From an uncultured Verrucomicrobiota bacterium (lineage in GTDB: Bacteria; Verrucomicrobiota; Kiritimatiellia; RFP12; UBA1067), in contig CALYRV010000057.1 of the NCBI GenBank assembly GCA_945483525.1, positions 1 to 11,930 of the forward strand: a DNA stretch of 11,930 nt. The letters are read 5' to 3'. Under the pieces are notes generated by a model that saw only the letters and a program-made list of their open reading frames with translations, did not search any database and was not told the origin of the DNA. How positions within the stretch are numbered: the stretch's first letter is position 1; each line of letters begins with the position of its first letter. Position numbers and translations under genes: made by a program. This document shows positions 5,452 through 11,841 of this stretch, piece by piece.

Positions 5452-6426
5452 GTGAAGATAGCGGTTGGAATATCGGGTGGTGTGGATTCCGCTGTAGCGG
5501 CGATGATCCTGAAGGAACAGGGTCACGAAGTCGTCGGCGTAACCATGTCCCTCGGACGCGACAACGAGGATCGTTCCTTGGCAGAGGGCCGCGCCGCCGC
5601 CGAAGGACTCGGCATCGAGTTTCATGTCTTCGATCTGGCGGCGGAATGGAAGCGTGAAGTCGTCGACTACATCAAGTCCGAATACCTTGCTGGACGCACA
5701 CCTAATCCGTGCATCCGCTGCAATGAAAAGGTGAAGTTCGGGCTCTTGCCGCGCCTCGCGTTCGAAAAGCTCGGCTGCGATCGTTTCGCCACCGGGCATT
5801 ACGCGAGAATCAAGTTGAAGTGTGAAGTTGACGCTGAAGGTCGAGGAGCGCAGTTTCAACTCCTTCGCGCAGTTGATCGTCCGAAGGACCAGAGTTACTT
5901 CCTCTACCGTGTCGATCCGGAGATTCTCGCGAAGACGATCTTCCCGCTCGGCGAGATGACGAAGACGGAGGTGCGTGAATTCGCGCGGTCCCACGGACTC
6001 GTAGTCGCCGACAAGGGCGACAGTCAGGATTTCTGCGGCGGCGACGTGAAGCGTTTCGTCGATACGACTCCACGCGAGGGGGCTATCGTCACGATTGACG
6101 GCAAAGTCATCGGTAGGCATCAGGGGTTCTGGAATTATACCGTCGGCATGCGCAAGGGGCTCGGCATCGGTGGTGGGACGCCGTACTATGTGGTCCGCAT
6201 TAATGCGGACCGCAACGAGGTCGTCGTCGGTTTCAAAGAGGCGAGCATTGCGCATGAGCTGAAGCTCCGCGATGTCGTCGGCGAGGTCGATCTGTCGCGG
6301 CCGGTCAAGGTCCGTAGCGCCGGCGAGCCTCGCCTGCTTGCGGACGGCATCTCGGGCGTCGCTCCCGGACAGAGCGCGGTTTTCTACGACGGTGATAAAA
6401 TCATCGGAGGAGGAGTGATCGAATGA
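5452..6426 (+). CDS. mnmA: tRNA-specific 2-thiouridylase MnmA
   Basis: MnmA activates tRNA uridine 34 with ATP and replaces its 2-oxygen with sulfur in tRNAs for Lys, Glu and Gln. The 324-residue protein opens with the PP-loop VGISGGVDS (SGGVDS 8-13). It then has TPNPCIRCNEKVKFG (catalytic C90, with C87 making a CxxC), FATGHYARI, DQSYFLYRV, DSQDFCGG (C195, the second catalytic Cys) and NYTVGMRKGLGIGGGTPYYVV, and ends in the C-terminal beta domain. It is somewhat shorter than E. coli MnmA (about 368). The GTG at 5452 is the only possible start: an in-frame TGA lies at 5437-5439 and the protein begins exactly where the family does. Residues about 121-138 are an added loop encoded by a repeat-rich segment. 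The CxxC plus C195 would suit the iron-sulfur form proposed for some MnmA proteins. The stop overlaps the next gene by ATGA. Confidence 0.96.
   Translation: MKIAVGISGGVDSAVAAMILKEQGHEVVGVTMSLGRDNEDRSLAEGRAAAEGLGIEFHVFDLAAEWKREVVDYIKSEYLAGRTPNPCIRCNEKVKFGLLPRLAFEKLGCDRFATGHYARIKLKCEVDAEGRGAQFQLLRAVDRPKDQSYFLYRVDPEILAKTIFPLGEMTKTEVREFARSHGLVVADKGDSQDFCGGDVKRFVDTTPREGAIVTIDGKVIGRHQGFWNYTVGMRKGLGIGGGTPYYVVRINADRNEVVVGFKEASIAHELKLRDVVGEVDLSRPVKVRSAGEPRLLADGISGVAPGQSAVFYDGDKIIGGGVIE
5813..5863 (+). repeat. Repeat-rich insertion with a short hairpin inside mnmA
   Basis: Bases 5813-5846 are built from TTGAAG/GTGAAG/GTTGACG-like units resembling those at 1418-1445. Segments 5824-5836 and 5851-5863 are reverse complements at 10 of 13 positions around a 14-base loop. 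They encode residues about 121-138, in a loop that usually goes from GHYARI almost directly to the LLRAVD strand. Weaker than the two larger inverted repeats. Confidence 0.45.
6192..6211. other. Perfect 20-base palindrome within mnmA
   Basis: GGTCCGCATT at 6192-6201 is followed at once by its exact reverse complement AATGCGGACC. It lies in the mnmA codons for VRINADR. It could bind a dimeric protein or be chance; no function is evident. Confidence 0.4.
6393..6415 (+). promoter_or_regulatory. Strong Shine-Dalgarno site, with a possible internal promoter, before the lipoprotein gene
   Basis: AGGAGGAG at 6408-6415 lies seven bases before the ATG at 6423, inside the end of mnmA. Just upstream, TGATAAAAT (6393-6401) resembles the window's TGATATAAT boxes with one change. 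Seven bases on from its last T is 6408. The ribosome site is clear; the promoter is only possible. Confidence 0.5.
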
Positions 6427-8069
6427 ACAAACTGCTGTTGCCTGTGGTACTGATGGTGATTGCCGGTTGTGCGACATCGTTGGTACAAGACGAGAATTGG
6501 GATGCCAGTCGGAAGGAGGTCGTCGATTTGCATGCCAAGGTGGATCGTATGTCCCCTCATTGCGTAATGGGTCCGTACGGTGTCTGGATCGGCAAGGGAC
6601 CGAAGATCCTCTCCAGTGACGGCAGTCCGTTGACGAACGCCAAGGTTGTGTTCAAAGACAATCCGACAGCCGCAGGGCTGCCGATAGACGAGTCAGGCAG
6701 GGTGATTGTGAATCGCTATGTTTCCCGGAGCGGTCGGCAATATCGTGATACCTGCGGATACATCACGGTTTCCTGCCCTGGTTATCATCCGGTGATTAAT
6801 TCGCCTTTGTTTGAAATTCAAGGACCCGTAGATGAAATCCGGCTTAAGCCGGTTCTCGCGCAGCCGTCGTGCAGAAGTTTTTCGTCCGAGGCGATGATCC
6901 TTTGCGGAAACAACAACGGAAGATGCAGTTTCGACCTGGTCGAAGGCGACTGGCTTCCTCCGTACGGCTGGGGAAAGACCGAGGATCTCCGTGTGACCGT
7001 CTCTACCAACCTGTCGTCCTTAATATCCTCCTATTCGATTTCATTCAGCGGCGTGAAGCGAGTGACGACCCGTGATAATCAGCAGGTTGTGCGCCTGGAA
7101 TTCGTTCGTGACGGAGACGGTTTCGGAATGGACGAGGCGAACTTCTCCGATTGCACGAACCGGGTGGTTTATTGCAAGCAGTGGGACCGGAATATCCGCG
7201 GCGTATTCAAGGTCCGTGGCTATTACGGAAGCATAGATGCTTCCGAGATTCGCAGGGAAAACCGTTATTATTATGTTGAAGAAGGTAACGGAAGGTCGTC
7301 CCGTCGCGACGGTCCGGAAGCTTATCTGATCAGGTTCGACGGACGGGTCAATATCGTTGCTGGGCTGAAAGGACTTGAGCCGGCGACGGCTTCGGCTCCT
7401 GCACGTCCGCCGGTTTTCCATCCCGCTCCCACGGATGTCGACAGCATGGCTTTCGGGGTTTCCGAGAACGGACGCGCCGCGGTCTTCTTCGGATGGACCA
7501 AGAGCGGCGCCGTTGTTCCGGAGATCTTTCAGAAAGGCGTTTATACGGCAGATCCTGCGAAAGACCTTCCTGGACTCGAGACGCTGTATTTTGATCATTG
7601 CAATTCGTTTTCGGATGTGCCGCCGATGGTCAATGGCTTGAAAGACCTGCGTACCGTGGTTTTCAGCAACGGCTGCAATGTACGAAATGTCGGAACGAGG
7701 GCGTTTGCGGATAATCCAAGACTCAATGCAGTGATATTCGATGGTTACCGTTCCGATGTTGAGGTCGCCGCCGATACGTTCGCCGGATCCGCGGGCGATC
7801 TTACCGCCGTTTTCGCGGAGAATTCGTACAACTGCAACCGTCCTTGGGATTTCGTTGCGGTCTCGAACATCTTCTCAAGAATGGTAAAGGTTTACACCGT
7901 TTCGAGATCTGATAATCGGACGATTGCTTCTCCTGAGGTCGATCTGGTGATCGGCGAGGTCGAACTGCCGGTGGTATTGTTTGAGGACGGACATTTGGAT
8001 AAGGAATATTCCGACGGACGGATCCTCCGTTACCGTAAGGACGGATTTACCGAGAAGATCTTCAAATGA
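6423..8069 (+). CDS. Large lipoprotein with a leucine-rich-repeat-like region
   Basis: This 548-residue protein has a signal peptide ending in a lipobox, VIAG-C with C16; the residue after C16 is Ala, not Asp, so export to the outer membrane is likely by the E. coli rule. Residues about 60-145 (SSDGSPLTNAKVVFKD ... GYHPVINSPLF) resemble a carboxypeptidase-regulatory beta-sandwich domain. Residues about 383-465, with LETLYFDHC and AFADNPRLNAVIFDG, resemble BspA-type leucine-rich repeats (LRR_5). The C-terminal tail VVLFEDGHLDKEYSDGRILRYRKDGF is not recognised. No enzyme motif is seen. It overlaps mnmA by ATGA with its own strong ribosome site, and overlaps the next gene the same way. Its base composition looks more AT-rich than its neighbours, and such surface proteins vary between strains, so it may be an accessory gene. 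Binding or surface display is a guess. Confidence 0.85.
   Translation: MNKLLLPVVLMVIAGCATSLVQDENWDASRKEVVDLHAKVDRMSPHCVMGPYGVWIGKGPKILSSDGSPLTNAKVVFKDNPTAAGLPIDESGRVIVNRYVSRSGRQYRDTCGYITVSCPGYHPVINSPLFEIQGPVDEIRLKPVLAQPSCRSFSSEAMILCGNNNGRCSFDLVEGDWLPPYGWGKTEDLRVTVSTNLSSLISSYSISFSGVKRVTTRDNQQVVRLEFVRDGDGFGMDEANFSDCTNRVVYCKQWDRNIRGVFKVRGYYGSIDASEIRRENRYYYVEEGNGRSSRRDGPEAYLIRFDGRVNIVAGLKGLEPATASAPARPPVFHPAPTDVDSMAFGVSENGRAAVFFGWTKSGAVVPEIFQKGVYTADPAKDLPGLETLYFDHCNSFSDVPPMVNGLKDLRTVVFSNGCNVRNVGTRAFADNPRLNAVIFDGYRSDVEVAADTFAGSAGDLTAVFAENSYNCNRPWDFVAVSNIFSRMVKVYTVSRSDNRTIASPEVDLVIGEVELPVVLFEDGHLDKEYSDGRILRYRKDGFTEKIFK
7226..7245. other. Near-perfect hairpin in the lipoprotein gene
   Basis: CGGAAGCAT (7226-7234) and ATGCTTCCG (7237-7245) are exact reverse complements with two bases between. 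It lies in mid-gene with no T tract, so it is not a terminator. Confidence 0.3.
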
Positions 8070-9364
8070 TCGCGCAGTTCCTGATTCTGGCCGCGGCGGT
8101 TCTGCCGCCGGATGGTCCGTTGCGCTGGAAGGGCGAGGAACTTGAACTCAAGCCGCCGGTGCGGTATTTCCGCATCGTTCCGATGAAGGAGCCGGAGCCG
8201 GTGAAAGAGGCGGAGCGTCCTTATTACGGCAGCGATCCGGACGAGTTGATCAAGCGTTTCGCCGCTAATTCCAATCCTGCCACCGCCTTCGGGGTTTTCC
8301 GGGCTCTCGCGTTGGCTGATTATACAGACGATGTCAGTCACGTTCAGACCAACCGCTTCGCCGCCGTGTCCGCGTCCGAACGCGAGTATCTGCTGCGCTT
8401 CGCCGCATCGAAAGGAGATAAGGACGCGCTGGAGTTCTTCAATGAGAAGGGCGAGTTGCTTACGGGACTCGAATACGAATACGTGTATGCGCGCCATTAT
8501 CGCGGCTACGCCCATCGGCAGCTGCCCGGCGGCGAGGCCGGTTCGCCGGGCTACGGATGCGCTGCGGAGGATCCGATACGTCCGTATCCTGCGGACCCCG
8601 AACTGCAGAAGCTGCTCGATCAGTACGCGCTGAAGGCGCATTGGTTCTACCAGACGACCAATAACGCGCTGCCGTTCTTCGAGTTCACGCCGAAGGACTG
8701 TCCCACGAACGAGGTTCCGCTCGTCGTATACGTGCCGGGCAGCGGCGAGCAGGGGACGAATCTGATCGTCCAGTTCAATCAGCGGGCGTGTCTCAAGAAG
8801 GTCGTGTCCGCTGAATTCCAACAGAAGCATCCCTGTCGTTTCCTGATCGTCTGCCTGCCGGAGAAGGCTAATTACAACAGCGGACGCGGTTATCCGGAAA
8901 TGCTCGATCCTCGCAGTGAGTTGTACAACGATCTGATTCTCGCGTATGCGAAGAACGCGGAGGGCCCGAAGGTCGATATGCGTCGCATCTATCTTACGGG
9001 ACTCGGCAGCGGGGCTACGATCGCCGCTGGAATGGCGCTCGATCATCCCGGACGCTTCGCCGCGGTCGCGCCGGTATGGCTCACGCCGTATTCTTCGGTA
9101 GTGCATCCTCGCATTCCCTGCAACTGGCGCTATTACAACAATTACGATCTCGAACGTCCCGATCCTGATGACGACGCCGAACAGTTCGGGCGGCTACTGC
9201 GGATTCGTAATGAATTCGCGGCGAATGTGAAGGCTGCAGGCGGTGACTGCTCGTTCAATTACGTGCCCCGGGAGACCCCCTGGCCGTGGTGGAACCTCGT
9301 CTGGTCCGGCGACGAGAACTACGACTGGCTATTCTCCAAGACCGCCATTGAGAATCCGTTGTGA
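8066..9364 (+). CDS. Secreted alpha/beta-hydrolase-like protein, possibly inactive
   Basis: The C-terminal half of this 432-residue protein has an alpha/beta-hydrolase fold of the predicted-peptidase/esterase kind (COG4099-like). It shows the strand PLVVYVPGSGEQGTN (218-232, oxyanion region), the nucleophile elbow YLTGLGSGATIAAGMALDHP with S315 in GLGSG, and AAVAPVWL after it. The end, ENYDWLFSK, matches the family's final YDWLLSQ. In relatives the catalytic His precedes this in a GHNSW-like motif; here the aligned stretch reads ETPWPWW (403-409) and no His occurs after residue 347, so the triad looks incomplete. Asp candidates (D361 and others) remain. The N-terminus MIAQFLILAAAVLPP is a weak signal peptide or anchor lacking positive charge. 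Residues about 50-200 are not recognised. It overlaps the lipoprotein gene by ATGA, and a joint envelope role is likely. Confidence 0.8.
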   Translation: MIAQFLILAAAVLPPDGPLRWKGEELELKPPVRYFRIVPMKEPEPVKEAERPYYGSDPDELIKRFAANSNPATAFGVFRALALADYTDDVSHVQTNRFAAVSASEREYLLRFAASKGDKDALEFFNEKGELLTGLEYEYVYARHYRGYAHRQLPGGEAGSPGYGCAAEDPIRPYPADPELQKLLDQYALKAHWFYQTTNNALPFFEFTPKDCPTNEVPLVVYVPGSGEQGTNLIVQFNQRACLKKVVSAEFQQKHPCRFLIVCLPEKANYNSGRGYPEMLDPRSELYNDLILAYAKNAEGPKVDMRRIYLTGLGSGATIAAGMALDHPGRFAAVAPVWLTPYSSVVHPRIPCNWRYYNNYDLERPDPDDDAEQFGRLLRIRNEFAANVKAAGGDCSFNYVPRETPWPWWNLVWSGDENYDWLFSKTAIENPL

Positions 9365-9370
9365 AAGGAG
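9364..9370 (+). promoter_or_regulatory. Ribosome binding site of psd (AAAGGAG)
   Basis: AAAGGAG overlaps the last base of the preceding stop codon and lies four bases before the ATG at 9375. It decides the psd start: the frame stays open upstream to 9243, but that part overlaps the hydrolase gene. Confidence 0.75.
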
Positions 9371-9374
9371 CTGT

Positions 9375-10322
9375 ATGAGTAATCCAGTTAGATATGTTGA
9401 TCGTATGACGGGTGAGAAGGTCACGGAGTCGGTGATGGGCGACAGGGCGCTGAGGTTCGCTTACGAGACGCTCGCAGGGAGAACCCTGTGGCCGATGCTG
9501 TTCGGTTCGAAGCTGATCTCCGCCTACATGGGGCGTCGCTACGATTCGCGGTCGTCGCGGAAGGATATCGCGAAACTCGTCGCGATTCCGGGCTGTGTGG
9601 CCGAGGAGGCAGAGAAGCCGTGGACCGCTTACGAATCATTTAACGAGTTTTTCACGCGGCATCTGAAGCCTGGGGCGCGTCCCGTGGGTGAGGGACTGGT
9701 CTCGCCGGCGGACGGACGGCTCCGGCTGTATCTCGGGGCCGACGCGGACAAGCCGTTTCCGCTGAAGGGCGCGACGAAGTCGCTCCGCGAGGTGTTCGCT
9801 CCCGGCGCGGATGCTTCGCAGACGCTTTTCGATTTCGAGAAGACCTTCGACATCGCCGTCATCCGCCTTGCGCCAGTCGATTACCACCGTTTCCATTTTC
9901 CCTGCGACAGCGTAGTGCTCGGTGAGGTGAAGGTGATCCCTGGCAAATACCACTCCGTGAATCCGATCGCATTGCTCCGCTATCCCGATGTTTACGCCGA
10001 CAACGAGCGGCAGATCGTTGAGTGCAATTCCAAATACGGACATTACTGGCAGGTCGATGTTGGCGCGTTCGGCGTCGGCACGATCGTGCAGACGTTCAAC
10101 GAACAGGTCGATGACGAATTCGGCGACCACGTTCCGGACGAAGACGAGGCCGGCAGGAGGATGTTCAAGAAGGGTGACGAGCGCGGATATTTCAAGTTCG
10201 GTGGCTCGACGGTCATCCTCGTGATGAAGGCGGGCGCGGTGAAGTGGGACGAGGATCTTGTCCGTAATTCCGCCGCGGGACTCGAAACGCGTGTCCTCTG
10301 CAACGAGCGTATCGGAATTTGA
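9375..10322 (+). CDS. psd: Phosphatidylserine decarboxylase proenzyme
   Basis: The enzyme converts phosphatidylserine to phosphatidylethanolamine at the inner membrane. The 315-residue proenzyme shows ESFNEFFTRHLKPGARPV (87-104), the SPADGR motif (110-115; D113), VDYHRFHFP (168-176; H171 and H174), GKYHSVNP, and YFKFGGSTVILV (272-283). The GGST motif (276-279) is the self-cleavage site: the chain should break before S278, which becomes the pyruvoyl group, giving a beta chain of about 277 residues and an alpha chain of about 38. The LGST/GGST variation is normal in this family. The start is set by AAAGGAG at 9364. Its stop codon, TGA at 10320-10322, lies inside the next promoter box. Phosphatidylserine synthase is not in the window. 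It ends the envelope-related run begun at 6423. Confidence 0.96.
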   Translation: MSNPVRYVDRMTGEKVTESVMGDRALRFAYETLAGRTLWPMLFGSKLISAYMGRRYDSRSSRKDIAKLVAIPGCVAEEAEKPWTAYESFNEFFTRHLKPGARPVGEGLVSPADGRLRLYLGADADKPFPLKGATKSLREVFAPGADASQTLFDFEKTFDIAVIRLAPVDYHRFHFPCDSVVLGEVKVIPGKYHSVNPIALLRYPDVYADNERQIVECNSKYGHYWQVDVGAFGVGTIVQTFNEQVDDEFGDHVPDEDEAGRRMFKKGDERGYFKFGGSTVILVMKAGAVKWDEDLVRNSAAGLETRVLCNERIGI

Positions 10323-10328
10323 TATAAT
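10318..10328 (+). promoter_or_regulatory. Extended -10 promoter of the small ORF and mtnN (TTTGATATAAT)
   Basis: The box overlaps the psd stop codon (TGA 10320-10322 is part of it); its hexamer TATAAT is 10323-10328. Seven bases on from the last T is 10335, the A of an ATG, so a leaderless mRNA is predicted. No good -35 is visible. Confidence 0.8.
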
Positions 10329-10334
10329 GCTTAT

Positions 10335-10451
10335 ATGAAGAAGTTCTTACTTGGTCTCCTTGTGGCGGCGGCTTTCGCCGTTGAGGCGAAGGTGTATACT
10401 GAAGTGCTTCCCGAAATCGTCAATTCGTTTAGAAGTCCGGGAACGAGATGA
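10335..10451 (+). CDS. Small protein with signal peptide, 38 residues
   Basis: The ORF begins MKKFLLGLLVAAAFAVEA: two lysines, a hydrophobic core and a plausible signal peptidase site after AFA or VEA. That would leave a mature peptide of about 20 residues, KVYTEVLPEIVNSFRSPGTR. It starts at the predicted transcription start of the promoter at 10318. Its stop overlaps the mtnN start as ATGA (10448-10451), and mtnN has only weak ribosome-site likeness, so translation of mtnN may depend on reading this ORF. It may be a true exported microprotein, a coupling leader peptide, or the remnant of a longer secreted protein gene. No relative is recognised. Confidence 0.6.
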   Translation: MKKFLLGLLVAAAFAVEAKVYTEVLPEIVNSFRSPGTR

Positions 10452-11107
10452 AAGAGGTTTTCGTAATCGCCATGGAGTCGGAGGCGGACGCGGTGCTGCG
10501 GCACATGTCCGACGTTCTCAGGTTTGAAGAATGCGGCCGTGTCGTTCATCAGGGACTGCTGAAGGGCGAGAAGACGGCGGTGGTGATCTGTGGTCTCGGC
10601 AAGGTCAATGCCGCTGCGGGGACGCAGTATGCGATCGACCATTTCGCGCCCGAACGGATCGTCAATATCGGCGTCGCCGGCGGACTCGATCCTTCGATGA
10701 AGATCGGCGAGGTCTATTCAGTCTCGAAGTGCTTTCAGTGCGACTTCGACCTTTCTGCGGTGAATCACACTCCAAAGGGCACGCCGGATGAGTATGACTC
10801 TCCTTATTTCGAACTCTGCAGCCTTGCGGCTGACCACTGCGACCTTCCTTCGGCTATCGTCTCCACCGGTGATTCGTTCGTGAACGGCGATCCGGACCGT
10901 GACTTCGTCTACGGCGAGATGGGCGCGTGGCTGCGGGACATGGAGCTGGCCGCGATTGCGCACGTATGCAGGCGCGCGGGGGTGGAATGCTGCGCGTTGA
11001 AGTCTGTCAGCGATGTCCACTTCCCCGATCGTCCCCCGCCGACCGAGCAGTACGCCACCAATCTCAAGAATGCGGTTGATGCGTTAGCGCGGGCTTTGGT
11101 GGTTTGA
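10448..11107 (+). CDS. mtnN: 5'-methylthioadenosine/S-adenosylhomocysteine nucleosidase
   Basis: The enzyme splits adenine from methylthioadenosine, S-adenosylhomocysteine and 5'-deoxyadenosine, clearing by-products of methylation, polyamine and radical-SAM reactions. The 219-residue protein carries VFVIAMESEAD with E10 (E. coli E12), IVNIGVAGGL (71-80), IVSTGDSFV (137-145), DMELAAIAHVC (164-174) with M165 and E166 for ribose binding, and LKSVSD with D189 (the general acid, E. coli D197). All expected active-site residues are present. The family's usual DMEGAA reads DMELAA here, a small change beside the active site. The start overlaps the small ORF's stop by ATGA. A futalosine or other nucleosidase cannot be ruled out by motif alone, but MtnN fits best. 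Confidence 0.92.
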   Translation: MKEVFVIAMESEADAVLRHMSDVLRFEECGRVVHQGLLKGEKTAVVICGLGKVNAAAGTQYAIDHFAPERIVNIGVAGGLDPSMKIGEVYSVSKCFQCDFDLSAVNHTPKGTPDEYDSPYFELCSLAADHCDLPSAIVSTGDSFVNGDPDRDFVYGEMGAWLRDMELAAIAHVCRRAGVECCALKSVSDVHFPDRPPPTEQYATNLKNAVDALARALVV

Positions 11108-11110
11108 TGA

Positions 11111-11121
11111 TTTGATATAAT
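11111..11121 (+). promoter_or_regulatory. Extended -10 promoter of pyrF (TTTGATATAAT)
   Basis: It lies three bases after the mtnN stop codon (11105-11107). The hexamer is 11116-11121 and the predicted start is near 11128, giving an 18-base leader. The -35 region is weak. Confidence 0.78.
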
Positions 11122-11127
11122 ATGAGC

Positions 11128-11134
11128 AAAGGAG
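11128..11134 (+). promoter_or_regulatory. Ribosome binding site of pyrF (AAAGGAG)
   Basis: AAAGGAG lies 11 bases before the ATG at 11146 and begins at the predicted transcription start. It rules out the in-frame ATG at 11122, which falls between the promoter and the predicted transcript start. Confidence 0.75.
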
Positions 11135-11145
11135 AAAATCTAAAA

Positions 11146-11841
11146 ATGGCGGAGTTAATCGTAGCGCTAGATGTGCAGACCAAGGCAGAGGCCATTCAAA
11201 AGATTAAGGCGATCGGTGAAGGCGTCGGCTTTTACAAGATCGGACTTGAGCTCTTCACGGCTGAAGGTCCGGATGTCGTCAAGGCTGTTAAGGACCTCGG
11301 TAAGAAGGTGTTCCTCGACCTTAAGTTTCATGACATCCCGCGTACTGTCGAAAGGGCGGTCCGTTCCGGCGGCAAACTCGGCGTGGACCTCATGACGATT
11401 CATTCTGTTGGTGGCAAGGAGATGATCAAGGCAGCCGCGGATGCGGCTGCGGAGTTTGGTGCCGCAGCTCCAAAGATTCTTGCGGTGACTGTGCTTACTT
11501 CGCTTGATCAGACGGACCTTGAAGATGTCGGCATTGTGAACCGCACGCCGGCTGATCAGGTGCTGGCGATGGCAAAGTTCGCGACTGCCAACGGTGCGAA
11601 CGGACTCGTCTGTTCGCCGAAGGAGGTCGGCACGCTCTCGAAGCTCCTGCCGCAGGGTACGCTCTTCATCACCCCCGGGGTGCGTCCCGCAGGTAGTGCC
11701 GTCGGCGACCAGAAGCGCGTGGCGACGCCGGCGGACGCGGTCCGTGACGGCGCCACCCATCTCGTTGTTGGGCGTCCGATTCTTGCTGCTGCGGATCCAG
11801 TTGCCGCTGCCGCGCTGATTCTCACCGAAATGCGGGGATGA
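11146..11841 (+). CDS. pyrF: Orotidine 5'-phosphate decarboxylase
   Basis: PyrF makes UMP from orotidine monophosphate, the last step of pyrimidine synthesis. The 231-residue protein is a compact TIM barrel with LIVALDV (D9), FYKIGLELF (K31), the catalytic block VFLDLKFHDIPRTV with D58, K60 and D63, VTVLTSLDQ, TPGVRP and THLVVGRPI (phosphate binding near the end). Length and motifs fit the bacterial group I enzyme. The ATG at 11146 is chosen over 11122 because AAAGGAG stands between them and the family begins at this Met. It has its own promoter at 11111 and overlaps the next gene by ATGA, so it is probably the first gene of an operon leading out of the window. Confidence 0.97.
   Translation: MAELIVALDVQTKAEAIQKIKAIGEGVGFYKIGLELFTAEGPDVVKAVKDLGKKVFLDLKFHDIPRTVERAVRSGGKLGVDLMTIHSVGGKEMIKAAADAAAEFGAAAPKILAVTVLTSLDQTDLEDVGIVNRTPADQVLAMAKFATANGANGLVCSPKEVGTLSKLLPQGTLFITPGVRPAGSAVGDQKRVATPADAVRDGATHLVVGRPILAAADPVAAAALILTEMRG

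Noticed and set aside
4120..6477. Very long open frame on the - strand (785 codons) across the U32 and mnmA genes
   Set aside because: It is the antisense shadow of two well-recognised genes in GC-rich DNA; its protein is rich in Arg, Leu, His and Asp with no family motif.
10329..10451. Riboswitch (for example SAH-responsive) before mtnN
   Set aside because: The stretch is a clean signal-peptide ORF starting at the predicted transcript start, leaving no untranslated leader to hold an aptamer.
11431..11450. Perfect 8-bp hairpin GCAGCCGC-GGAT-GCGGCTGC in pyrF
   Set aside because: It arises from an alanine-rich stretch (AAADAAA) with GCN codons and has no T tract.
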